NCBI GenBank assembly: GCA_035515055.1
Contig: DATJBV010000050.1
Location: 1-64,000, forward strand
Length of the DNA: 64,000 nt
Source: Pollutimonas sp035515055
Lineage (GTDB): Bacteria > Pseudomonadota > Gammaproteobacteria > Burkholderiales > Burkholderiaceae_B
Direction of reading: 5' to 3'
Part shown: piece by piece, positions 37,053-46,220 of the stretch
Numbering within the stretch: the stretch's first letter is position 1
Layout of the letters: each line of letters starts with the position of its first letter
Translations under genes and position numbers: made by a program
Notes under the pieces: generated by a model
What the model was told of the DNA's origin: nothing
The model's input: only the letters and a program-made list of their open reading frames with translations
The model's database searches: none

Positions 37053-37718
37053 ATGAAAGTAACTATACGTGCGAGCCGGCTCGCTTCATGCATCGGCATC
37101 ATGGCGCTGGTCGCCGGTTGTGCCAACATGCAAGGCATGGGGCAGGGCGGTAAAACCGCCATGGGTGCTGGTGCGGGAGCGGCGGTTGGCGCAGGACTCG
37201 GTGCACTGATAGGCGACAGCAGCAAAGCTGCGGCAATCGGCGCCGGTATTGGCGCGGTTGCGGGCGGCATTGCCGGGTACAACTGGGCCGGAGTCAAGAA
37301 CGACGTAGAAAAATCTGGCGCCAGCAGCTTGGGTGTTGATGTGACGGAAATGCCGGATGGCACGTTGCGCGTCAATATACCGAGCAACGTATCGTTCGAT
37401 ACCGGGAAATATGCCTTGAAATCGGAGCTCTTGCCTGTGCTTGATAGCGTGTCGCGCGCCTTGGTTCAGCACCCGGAACTGCGCGCCAAGTCGATTGGCT
37501 ACACCGACAGCACGGGCTCGGCGGCGACTAACCAGACGCTTTCGGTAAACCGTGCTCGCGCAGTAGCGAACTATCTGTCGCAGCAAGGTGTGCCAGCGGC
37601 CAACCTTACCGCTGAAGGGCGGGGGCCCAGCAGTCCGGTGGCGGACAACAGCACGGCCGACGGACGCGCAATGAACCGCCGGGTCGAGCTGTTCCTGTAC
37701 GCGGTGAAGCAGCCTTAA
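37053..37718 (+). CDS. OmpA-family outer-membrane lipoprotein with glycine zipper (YiaD-like)
   Basis: The protein has 221 residues. The lipobox LVAGC puts lipidation at Cys23. A glycine-zipper segment follows (GAGAGAAVGAGLGALIGD and GAGIGAVAGGIAGY, about 39-77), probably membrane-inserting. The OmpA C-terminal domain (about 105-215) has SFDTGKYALKSELLPVLD, YTDSTGSAATNQTLSVNRA and the closing NRRVELFL, and binds peptidoglycan. AAGGAG precedes the start. It is monocistronic, with a strong terminator after it. Confidence 0.9.
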   Translation: MKVTIRASRLASCIGIMALVAGCANMQGMGQGGKTAMGAGAGAAVGAGLGALIGDSSKAAAIGAGIGAVAGGIAGYNWAGVKNDVEKSGASSLGVDVTEMPDGTLRVNIPSNVSFDTGKYALKSELLPVLDSVSRALVQHPELRAKSIGYTDSTGSAATNQTLSVNRARAVANYLSQQGVPAANLTAEGRGPSSPVADNSTADGRAMNRRVELFLYAVKQP

Positions 37719-37739
37719 CGGGCGATAGCACCTTGTCGC

Positions 37740-37767
37740 AAGCGCGGCCCCTTCGGGGGCCGCGCTT
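37740..37767 (+). terminator. Strong hairpin terminator after the OmpA-type lipoprotein gene
   Basis: AAGCGCGGCCCC (37740-37751) and GGGGCCGCGCTT (37756-37767) form a perfect 12-bp stem closed by a TTCG tetraloop, followed by GTTTAC. The T-tract is short, but the hairpin is very stable. Confidence 0.75.
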
Positions 37768-37808
37768 GTTTACGTGCGCCGCCCCCCCTCCCGCGAGGGC
37801 GGCCTTCA

Positions 37809-39644
<1,836 letters not shown>

Positions 39645-39715
39645 GACGAGCTCCAAGAAGATTGACTGGAGCCGAATAGGAATAGTCCCGCCGCCATGAG
39701 CAATGGCCAACGAGT

Positions 39716-39795
39716 ACGCTTCCAGCATCGGCATTATCCGTACTGGTACGAAGGGTTTTTCTCAACCCGTTGGAAATCAACGAGTACCCCTGCGT
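39716..39795 (-). promoter_or_regulatory. TPP riboswitch (thi box) upstream of thiC
   Basis: Read on the minus strand, the region has the TPP aptamer layout: P1 arms ACGC (39792-39795) and GCGT (39716-39719), an AGGGGT segment pairing with ACCC, the TTGAGA core (CUGAGA-like) and the GGATAATGCC pyrophosphate-binding element with the GATGCTGGA side. It lies 70-150 nt upstream of the thiC TTG start. It should turn thiC off when thiamine diphosphate is abundant. Confidence 0.9.
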
Positions 39796-39827
39796 GACAC
39801 GAAGTATAGGTGCTTATTGGAAAGTTT

Positions 39828-40229
39828 TCACGTCGCCGGCGGCTTCTGCCGCAGCGACTTGATGAGGCTCGTCATGGTGCTCTGGATGAAGGTTCGCTCG
39901 TTCTCTGGCAGTGACCAATACAGGTCCGGAGGAATATCGGGCAAGGGCCATGGGGCGAGCTGTTGCATGGGCGACGATTCGGCCAGCACATAGGCAGGCG
40001 CGGAATCCGGGTGTGCGGCTACTTCCATGGGTCCTGTCCCGTGCGCCAGCCATAGCGGGCTTACATCGAGAGCATGCGCCAACCGGAAAAAATCTTTGGC
40101 CGACTGCCGGTTCTTGGTCTCGTAATTGGCAATGGCGCTTTGCGACAGTCCGCACTTCGCGGCAAGCGCGGCCTGGCTGAGCCGGCGCAGCTGTCGTGCA
40201 TGGCGGAGGCGGTCTGCAAATTGGTTCAC
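39828..40229 (-). CDS. XRE-family (Cro/CI-type) transcriptional regulator
   Basis: The GTG start at 40229 gives 133 residues beginning NQFADRLRHARQLRRLSQ; upstream in-frame sequence is AT-rich promoter region. The HTH_XRE domain covers about residues 5-62 (LAAKCGLSQSAIANYETKNR, FFRLAHALDVSPLWLAHG). The C-terminal half is Pro/Ala-rich and ends in a short helix (ENERTFIQSTMTSLIKSL). It is a small DNA-binding regulator divergent from the winged-helix gene. The region between them has palindromes and repeated TGATT boxes, suggesting autoregulation. Targets are unknown. Confidence 0.82.
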   Translation of the reverse strand: MNQFADRLRHARQLRRLSQAALAAKCGLSQSAIANYETKNRQSAKDFFRLAHALDVSPLWLAHGTGPMEVAAHPDSAPAYVLAESSPMQQLAPWPLPDIPPDLYWSLPENERTFIQSTMTSLIKSLRQKPPAT

Positions 40230-40232
40230 GAT

Positions 40233-40314
40233 TGTGATTGAACGATTTAATCCAATCACATTGGTAATAATGCTGATTACATACGTGATTATCAGGGATA
40301 AATTTCTCGTGATT
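40233..40314. promoter_or_regulatory. Operator-like cluster between divergent regulators
   Basis: TGTGATTG (40233-40240) and CAATCACA (40253-40260) form a perfect 8-bp inverted repeat with a 12-bp spacer. The box TGATT recurs at 40235, 40274, 40286 and 40310, the last three spaced 12 and 24 bp. The stretch is AT-rich compared with its surroundings. It covers the promoters of both divergent regulators and probably binds the XRE protein. Confidence 0.6.
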
Positions 40315-40332
40315 CCCTTTTGGACGATCCAC

Positions 40333-41073
40333 ATGAAAATCAGCCCAGCCTTATTGTTTTTCGATCCCGACGTGCTCCGCTTGCCGAACGGCAAGCCGCA
40401 TCGACTTGCGGTTTCGTTGCAGGCGGCCGGGTTCGCCGTGCAGTCGTGCACGGCCGCCACGTCCCTGCATACGTCGGCGCTCAGCGCTCAGGACGAGCGC
40501 CAGGCTCCTCTGCTTGTCGTGCTTGGCGGTTCACATGCCGAAAACTGCGCGGCCGCAATGTACTTGCGCACGGTTTGTCCGCGGGCGGGCCTGGTCGCCT
40601 TGGTGCATGCCTATCGCGAACCGCAATTGATCCAGGCCATGCAATGCGGGATCGACGCCTTTTGTCCGCGTGCGGCGTCCCCTGGGTTCATCATGGCGCT
40701 GCTCTGCCAGCTTATCTTGCGCATGGGGCATCTAAACTTTGTGCGACCAACTGAACAGACGCAAGCATCGCAAGGCTACCGACTGCTCGAGCAGGCTTGG
40801 GTGTTGTCCGGGCCACAAGGCCGCCGCGTGGCGCTTACCGCGGGCGAGCGCGCTTTCCTGACGGCGTTGTTGGGCGCTGCCGGCCAACGCGCCACCCATG
40901 GCCAATTGGGTGTGGCGGTAAGCGCCGCCTATGGCGGCAAGGCGCCGGCCGTCTCGCCGGTTCGTCTGGCCTTGCTCATTAGCCGGCTGCGCCGAAAATG
41001 CATGGGCCGGGGCCTAGCGCTGCCGATAAAGTCAGTTCACAGCTGGGGGTACATGTTTGCTGCCAGCATCTAA
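40333..41073 (+). CDS. Atypical response regulator-like winged-helix protein
   Basis: ATG 40333 gives 246 residues. The N-terminal ~125 residues look like a receiver fold (ALLFFDPD at 6-13, then alternating strands and helices). However, the phospho-acceptor position is glycine (VVLGG, about 65), the Thr/Ser switch position is replaced (ALVHAY) and the conserved Lys is Arg113 (FCPRA). The C-terminal ~85 residues form an OmpR-type winged helix (VALTAGERAFLTALLGAAG, VRLALLISRLRRKC, IKSVHSWGYMF). It therefore probably acts without phosphorylation by a kinase. No paired kinase is present. Confidence 0.72.
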   Translation: MKISPALLFFDPDVLRLPNGKPHRLAVSLQAAGFAVQSCTAATSLHTSALSAQDERQAPLLVVLGGSHAENCAAAMYLRTVCPRAGLVALVHAYREPQLIQAMQCGIDAFCPRAASPGFIMALLCQLILRMGHLNFVRPTEQTQASQGYRLLEQAWVLSGPQGRRVALTAGERAFLTALLGAAGQRATHGQLGVAVSAAYGGKAPAVSPVRLALLISRLRRKCMGRGLALPIKSVHSWGYMFAASI

Positions 41074-41101
41074 GCCTGGCAGCCGGCGTTGTTTGAAGTT
41101 G

Positions 41102-42355
41102 TCAGCGCAAGTAGCGGCGCACCGATAAATCGTCGCAGCGGATTTGGGTTGATTTTCCGGAGATAATGTCAGAAAGCAGTTGGCCGCTACCGCAGGCCAT
41201 GGTCCATCCCAGCGTCCCGTGGCCGGTATTCAGGAATAAATTGCCGTAGCGGGTGGCTCCCACGATAGGGGTGCTGTCGGGTGTCTTGGGACGCAGCCCG
41301 GTCCAAAAGGCAACGTCGCCGCTCGCGCGACTGCCGGGGAACAAGTCGTCGACCACCATTTCCAGCGTCTTTCTGCGTTTGTCGTTCAGCGTAAGGTCGT
41401 AGCCGGAAATCTCGGCCATGCCGCCCACTCGTATGCGCTGATCGAAGCGCGTGATGGCAATTTTGTAGGTTTCATCCAGCAAGGTTGACACGGGTGCGCG
41501 GCTTTCATCGGCGATGGGCACCGTGATTGAGTACCCCTTCAGCGGATACACCGGCACCGGCTCTATGTGCTTGAGCAGCCTGGTCGAATACGAACCCAAT
41601 GCCACGACGTAGGCATCGGCCGTGTGCAAGGTGTTATTGCATTGCACGCCTGTAATGGCCGAGCCCGATGCATACATTTGCTGTATATCGGCGCCGTAGT
41701 GGAACTCTACCCCCAGTTTCTTCGCCTCTTCGGTAAGGCGCGTCGTGAACAAATGGCAGTCACCTGTTTCATCGTCTGGCGTACGCAGGCCGCCCGCGAG
41801 CTTATCTTTGGTGTGGGCCAATGCGGGTTCCACGGCCTGCAATTGTTCGCGGCTTAGCAGTTCGTACCGTATGCCCGCCTCTTTCAGCACGGCAATATCC
41901 TGACCACAGGCATCGAGTTGCTTCTGGGTACGGAACACTTGCAGAGTTCCGCGTTGACGCCCCTCGTAGTTTATGCCGATCTCTTCGCGCAATTGCTTCA
42001 GGCAAACGCCGCTATACCCAGAAAGGCGCAGCAGGCGTTCTTTGTTTGTGGCGTAGCGCGTGGTGGTGCAGTTGCGCCACATGCGGTACATGAAACGCAG
42101 CTGGTCCACCGAGCCGTCGGGCCGGATGGAGAGCGGCGGATGCTCGGCGAACATCCATTTGATTGCCTTCAGGGGCACGCCCGGCGCAGCCCATGGCGAC
42201 GAATAGCCGTACGAGATTTGTCCCGCGTTCGCGAAACTGGTCTCGAGGGCAGAGGCGGGTTGGCGTTCGAACACGCTTACCTCATGCCCTTGTTTTGCCA
42301 AGTAATATGCGCTGGTTACACCAACGACGCCCGCACCCAACACAATGATTTTCAT
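41102..42355 (-). CDS. dadA: D-amino-acid dehydrogenase, small subunit
   Basis: This 417-residue FAD enzyme of the DadA type oxidises D-amino acids (mainly D-alanine) to keto acids, feeding electrons into the respiratory chain. The FAD motif is VLGAGVVGVTSAYYLAKQGHEV at the N-terminus; YGYSSPWAAPGVPLKAIKWM, GLRPKTPDSTPIVG and NTGHGTLGWTMACGSG are family signatures. It stands alone without an alanine racemase partner (dadX). It is divergent from an Lrp-type regulator, which probably controls it through the dyads between them. Confidence 0.93.
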   Translation of the reverse strand: MKIIVLGAGVVGVTSAYYLAKQGHEVSVFERQPASALETSFANAGQISYGYSSPWAAPGVPLKAIKWMFAEHPPLSIRPDGSVDQLRFMYRMWRNCTTTRYATNKERLLRLSGYSGVCLKQLREEIGINYEGRQRGTLQVFRTQKQLDACGQDIAVLKEAGIRYELLSREQLQAVEPALAHTKDKLAGGLRTPDDETGDCHLFTTRLTEEAKKLGVEFHYGADIQQMYASGSAITGVQCNNTLHTADAYVVALGSYSTRLLKHIEPVPVYPLKGYSITVPIADESRAPVSTLLDETYKIAITRFDQRIRVGGMAEISGYDLTLNDKRRKTLEMVVDDLFPGSRASGDVAFWTGLRPKTPDSTPIVGATRYGNLFLNTGHGTLGWTMACGSGQLLSDIISGKSTQIRCDDLSVRRYLR

Positions 42356-42393
42356 TTGAACTCAACATCCATAACAGGTTTCTAGGATGGTAG

Positions 42394-42489
42394 GCTAGGA
42401 GGCCTAGCAGTTTTGATCGAAGATCTGCGTTTTTCAGGAAAATTTGCTGTTTGGCCGCCGCTAGTACTGCTTTTCAGCAATAATTACTG
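42394..42489. promoter_or_regulatory. Three evenly spaced dyads, two Lrp-box-like
   Basis: CAGGAAAATTTGCTG (42435-42449) matches the Lrp consensus YAGHAWATTWTDCTR at 13 of 15 positions. CAGCAATAATTACTG (42475-42489) matches at 12 of 15. A third dyad, GCTAGG-AGG-CCTAGC, lies at 42394-42408. The centres (42401, 42442, 42482) are about 40 bp apart, near four helical turns. They lie in the dadA/regulator intergenic region. Confidence 0.6.
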
Positions 42490-42545
42490 AGGTCGGGCAC
42501 GCGGGCCGCAAGGCGGCATGAAATGCATGCAAGGATGGGGAAGAA

Positions 42546-43034
42546 ATGCGAATTCAGAGAAATCCAGTATATACGCTAGACAAGCTCGATCGGCGGATTC
42601 TCGACGCGCTCCAGCTCAACGGCCGGATCTCGATGACCGAGCTGGCCGAGAGCGTGGGGCTTACCGTCACCCCCTGTATTGAACGTGTAAAGCGGATGGA
42701 ACGCGATGGGGTGATCACCGGCTATTACGCGCGCGTGGCGCCAGGCGCGCTGGACGCCGGCCTCCTGGTATTCGTGGAAATATCCATGTCCAGCAAATCC
42801 GACCGCACGTTCGACGATTTCCGACGGGAAATCCTATGCATCCCGCAGGTTCAGGAATGCCACCTGGTATCGGGCGATTTCGATTACTTGGTGAAGGCCC
42901 GCATCAAGGAAATAAGCCAGTATCGCAGTCTGCTTGGCGACATCTTGTTGCGCCTTCCCGGCGTCACGCAGACCAAGAGCTGCGTGGTCATGGAGGAAGT
43001 CAAAGAGACACTGTTCATTGCGGCGCAAAAATGA
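42546..43034 (+). CDS. Lrp/AsnC-family transcriptional regulator
   Basis: The protein has 162 residues. The N-terminal winged HTH (about 10-70) includes LDKLDRRILDALQLNGRISM and VGLTVTPCIERVKRMERDGVI. The C-terminal RAM effector domain includes VQECHLVSGDFDYLVKARI, which resembles global Lrp-type regulators rather than AsnC. Members bind DNA as octamers wrapped over several evenly spaced sites and respond to amino acids. Placement beside dadA suggests it senses alanine or other substrates and controls dadA. It converges with proB; a 6-bp GC hairpin (43059-43073) lies between them. Confidence 0.9.
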   Translation: MRIQRNPVYTLDKLDRRILDALQLNGRISMTELAESVGLTVTPCIERVKRMERDGVITGYYARVAPGALDAGLLVFVEISMSSKSDRTFDDFRREILCIPQVQECHLVSGDFDYLVKARIKEISQYRSLLGDILLRLPGVTQTKSCVVMEEVKETLFIAAQK

Positions 43035-43074
43035 ATGGCGGCGCGCGGGGGCGGTGGCCGCCGCAAAGCGGCGC

Positions 43075-44217
43075 CTAGGCTCGGACAAACACCATGTTGT
43101 CGCGGTGCATGAGTTCCGAGTCCGACATGCTGCCCAACAGAGCGGCGATCTGACTGCTGGGCTTGCGCATGATGCGGCGCGTATCGGCCGCGGAATAGTT
43201 GATCAGCCCGCGACCCCATTCCACGCCTTGCTGATCCACGCAGGCAACGACGTCGCCGCGTTCGAAGTCGCCTTCCACAGCGATGACTCCGATGGCCAAC
43301 AGGCTCTTATGGTCGAGAGTGAGCGCGCGTACGGCACCGGCATCGAGGGTGACGCGGCCGCGCAGGCGCAAGTGGTTGGCGAGCCAGCGCTGGCGCGCGG
43401 ACCGAACAGGCAGAATAGCGCGCAGCTCCGTTCCTATGGCTTCGCCTTGCGACAGCCGCGACAGCACGTTGGCTTCTCTTCCAGACGCAATGACGGTATG
43501 GCCACCGCTGTTGGCCGCCCGTTTGGCGGCGAGGACCTTGGTCAGCATGCCGCCGGTGCCGATCGCGCTGCCTGATCCGCCCGCCATGGCTTCGAGCGCC
43601 GGATCGCCTGCCTGGCCGATGGCAATAAACTCGGCATCTGGATGGGCGCGCGGGTCGGCGCTGTAAAGACCCGTCTGATCTGTGAGGATGATCAACGCTT
43701 CCGCTTCGATCAGGTTGGTGACAAGTGCGCCCAGGGTGTCGTTGTCGCCCAGGCGGATTTCGTCTGTGACGACCGTGTCGTTTTCGTTGACGATGGGGAC
43801 CACGCCCAGCCCCAGCAAGGTATAGAGCGTACTGCGGGCGTTAAGGTATCGGCGCCTGTCGGCGAGGTCTTCATGAGTAAGCAAGATTTGGGCCGTGCGT
43901 ATGCCGTGCTTGGCGAATGCGGCTTCATAGGCTTGAATCAGGCCCATTTGCCCCACCGCCGCGGCCGCCTGAAGCTCGTGCATGGCGTTTGGCCGGCGCG
44001 GCCATCCCAGGCGAGCCATGCCCTCGGCGATGGCGCCGCTGGATACCAGCACTACTTGCCTGCCTTGCGCATGCAGGCCTGCGATTTGCTCGGCCCATTG
44101 GGCGACCGCCTGGAGGTCGATGCCCTTGCCCTCGTTGGTGACAAGCGACGAGCCGACTTTGACGACCAGCCGGTTGGCCAGGGCAACAGCGGACGATGTG
44201 GGAACCAAAGCATTCAT
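43075..44217 (-). CDS. proB: Glutamate 5-kinase
   Basis: This 380-residue protein catalyses the first step of proline synthesis (glutamate + ATP). The amino-acid-kinase domain has VVKVGSSLVTNEGKGID, VLVSSGAIAEGMARLGWPRRP, IVNENDTVVTDEIRLGDNDTLGALV and the GTGGMLTKVLAAKRA substrate loop. A C-terminal PUA domain (about 285-370) is present, as in the proteobacterial long form. proA is not adjacent. It lies 24 bp after obgE at the end of the rplU-rpmA-obgE-proB set. Confidence 0.95.
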   Translation of the reverse strand: MNALVPTSSAVALANRLVVKVGSSLVTNEGKGIDLQAVAQWAEQIAGLHAQGRQVVLVSSGAIAEGMARLGWPRRPNAMHELQAAAAVGQMGLIQAYEAAFAKHGIRTAQILLTHEDLADRRRYLNARSTLYTLLGLGVVPIVNENDTVVTDEIRLGDNDTLGALVTNLIEAEALIILTDQTGLYSADPRAHPDAEFIAIGQAGDPALEAMAGGSGSAIGTGGMLTKVLAAKRAANSGGHTVIASGREANVLSRLSQGEAIGTELRAILPVRSARQRWLANHLRLRGRVTLDAGAVRALTLDHKSLLAIGVIAVEGDFERGDVVACVDQQGVEWGRGLINYSAADTRRIMRKPSSQIAALLGSMSDSELMHRDNMVFVRA

Positions 44218-44241
44218 GGGATCGACAACGTAGAGAGTGGA

Positions 44242-45345
44242 CTAAGGGTTGCCGCGGGTTTCGTCGAAGCGCGGATCTTCGGCGACGTAGGTGCCTTCCG
44301 CCTTGTCCTGTTCCACGTACGCTTTTCGACGCTCGTCATCGAGCCAGTCTTGAAGGCTCCAGACGAGCTGCTGGGTGCCGTCGCCGTTAAGGGCGGAAAT
44401 GCTGAATACCGGACCCGTCCAGTCCAGCGCCTGGCAAAGGCGTTTCTGCACTTCCTCGGGGTTGTCGACCATGTCGAGTTTGTTCAGAATGAGCCAGCGC
44501 GGCTTGTTGTACAAGTCTTCGTCGTACAGGCGCAATTCCTGCACAATGGCGCGCGCGTCCGCCGCCGCCTTCTCGACGACATCGATGTCGGGATCTTCGG
44601 ACGAGACGTCCACCAGGTGCAACAGCACGCGAGTACGCGCCAGGTGACGCAGGAACAAATGGCCCAGGCCGGCGCCTTCGGATGCCCCTTCGATCAGGCC
44701 TGGGATATCGGCGATGACGAAGCTGCGCGAAGGCGACGTCCTGACGACGCCAAGATTCGGGTGTAAGGTCGTGAACGGGTAATCGGCGATCTTGGGACGC
44801 GCGTTGGACACCTTGCTGATAAGGGTGGATTTCCCGGCGTTGGGCAAGCCCAGTAGCCCGACATCGGCCAGCACCTTGAGTTCCAGGCGCAGCTTGCGCT
44901 GTTCGCCTTCCGTGCCTTGGGTACTTTGGCGGGGCGCGCGATTGGTGCTGGATTTGAAGTGCAGATTGCCCAATCCGCCAGTGCCGCCGGCGGCCAGCGT
45001 AACCTTTTCGTTGTGGCGATCGAGGTCGAACAATTGCTCGCCGGTTTCAGCGTCGATGACGGTGGTGCCGACGGGGACGCGCAGGGTGATGTCTGGCGCA
45101 GCTGCGCCATACTGCGCGGAACCCCGGCCGTTCTCGCCATTCTTGCCGCGGTGCAGACGGGCATAGCGGTAATCGACCAAGGTGTTGATGTTGCGGTCCG
45201 CTATGGCGAAAATACTGCCGCCCCGACCGCCATCGCCACCGTCCGGTCCGCCCTTGGGAATGAATTTTTCGCGGCGAAAGCTCGCGGCGCCATTGCCGCC
45301 CTTGCCGGCGATGACTTCGATGGTGGCTTCGTCTACGAATTTCAT
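44242..45345 (-). CDS. obgE: Obg-family GTPase
   Basis: This 367-residue ribosome-associated GTPase links ribosome assembly to growth control. The N-terminal Gly-rich Obg domain (FVDEATIEVIAGKGGNGAAS, GGDGGRGGS) precedes the G domain: G1 GLPNAGKST, G2 DYPFTTLHPNLG, G3 DIPGLIEGAS and G4 LNKLDMVD. It follows rpmA after 134 bp that contain a terminator, so some readthrough or its own promoter is implied. Confidence 0.96.
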   Translation of the reverse strand: MKFVDEATIEVIAGKGGNGAASFRREKFIPKGGPDGGDGGRGGSIFAIADRNINTLVDYRYARLHRGKNGENGRGSAQYGAAAPDITLRVPVGTTVIDAETGEQLFDLDRHNEKVTLAAGGTGGLGNLHFKSSTNRAPRQSTQGTEGEQRKLRLELKVLADVGLLGLPNAGKSTLISKVSNARPKIADYPFTTLHPNLGVVRTSPSRSFVIADIPGLIEGASEGAGLGHLFLRHLARTRVLLHLVDVSSEDPDIDVVEKAAADARAIVQELRLYDEDLYNKPRWLILNKLDMVDNPEEVQKRLCQALDWTGPVFSISALNGDGTQQLVWSLQDWLDDERRKAYVEQDKAEGTYVAEDPRFDETRGNP

Positions 45346-45430
45346 GGTTTGATACTTTCAAATAGGGAGGGGCAGCCCGCCGCGCGGCGGCCTGCGATGC
45401 AGCGTAAGGTGCGAGTTCTTATTCTAAAAC

Positions 45431-45460
45431 AAAAAGCCCCGCCTTTATGGCAGGGCTTTT
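45431..45460 (-). terminator. Rho-independent terminator after rpmA
   Basis: On the minus strand, AAGCCCTGCC pairs with GGCGGGGCTT (one G-T pair) around a short loop, followed by TTTGTTTT. It would end the rplU-rpmA transcript before obgE. Confidence 0.8.
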
Positions 45461-45479
45461 GCAGTTCTTTATGCCGGAT

Positions 45480-45740
45480 TTATTCGGCCGAAATAACCGA
45501 AACGGTACGCTTGTTAAGTGCGCCTTTGATGGCGAACTTGACGGTGCCGTCAACCAGCGAGAACAGGGTATGGTCTTTGCCGATACCGACGTTGACGCCG
45601 GGGTGGAACTGAGTGCCGCGCTGACGAACAATGATCGAACCGGCTGATATGGCCTGGCCGCCGTAGGTTTTTACACCTAGTCGTTTCGATTCTGAGTCGC
45701 GGCCGTTACGCGTAGAGCCGCCGCCTTTTTTCTGTGCCAT
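45480..45740 (-). CDS. rpmA: 50S ribosomal protein L27
   Basis: The 86-residue L27 sits near the peptidyl-transferase centre with its flexible N-terminus. MAQKKGGGSTRNGRDSESKR, GSIIVRQRGTQFHPGVNVGI and GKDHTLFSLVDG are diagnostic. It begins 37 bp after rplU in the usual pair. Confidence 0.98.
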   Translation of the reverse strand: MAQKKGGGSTRNGRDSESKRLGVKTYGGQAISAGSIIVRQRGTQFHPGVNVGIGKDHTLFSLVDGTVKFAIKGALNKRTVSVISAE

Positions 45741-45777
45741 GTTTAGCTCCTGCTATACAAAACCGTGGAATCTATCG

Positions 45778-46089
45778 TTAGGCCGCAATGGCATCGATAC
45801 GGATTTCGGTGTAATTTTGACGATGACCTTGACGCTTTTGGTAGTGCTTGCGACGGCGCATCTTGAAAATACGGATTTTGTCGTGGCGGCCTTGCGCAAG
45901 AACGGTTGCTTTGACCACGGCGCCGGAGACCAAAGGCGTGCCAACTTTAAGTTGTTCGCCTTCGCCAACCGATAAAACCTGGTCTAGCGAAATTTCTTGC
46001 CCAATGTCTGCCGGTATCTGTTCTATCTTTAGTTTTTGACCTGCGGCAACACGATACTGTTTGCCGCCGGTTTTTATGACCGCGTACAT
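45778..46089 (-). CDS. rplU: 50S ribosomal protein L21
   Basis: ATG 46089, with AGGAA upstream, gives the standard 103-residue L21 (MYAVIKTGGKQYRVAAGQKL at the start, MRRRKHYQKRQGHRQNYTEI near the end). The in-frame start at 46128 would add 13 unrelated residues. It is the first gene of rplU-rpmA. Confidence 0.98.
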   Translation of the reverse strand: MYAVIKTGGKQYRVAAGQKLKIEQIPADIGQEISLDQVLSVGEGEQLKVGTPLVSGAVVKATVLAQGRHDKIRIFKMRRRKHYQKRQGHRQNYTEIRIDAIAA

Positions 46090-46220
46090 GTGGGAATTCC
46101 TAAATAAAAGCCTTGGCCAAAATGCCAAGCTCCCGATTCTAGCGCGTATTTTGGTGCGAAGTCAAACGAAAGGACGGAAATAGCTCGTTAAGTCAACCAG
46201 TTACAACACGCCTGGCGGTA

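Noticed and set aside
37778..37803. GCCGCCC/GGGCGGC inverted repeat as a thiC terminator
   Set aside because: No T-tract follows on the minus strand, and low-complexity C-runs make the pairing unconvincing.
39645..39734. Extended thiC N-terminus starting at 39734
   Set aside because: The extra codons lie in the TPP riboswitch and its leader. The TTG at 39644 has a ribosome site and fits the family start.
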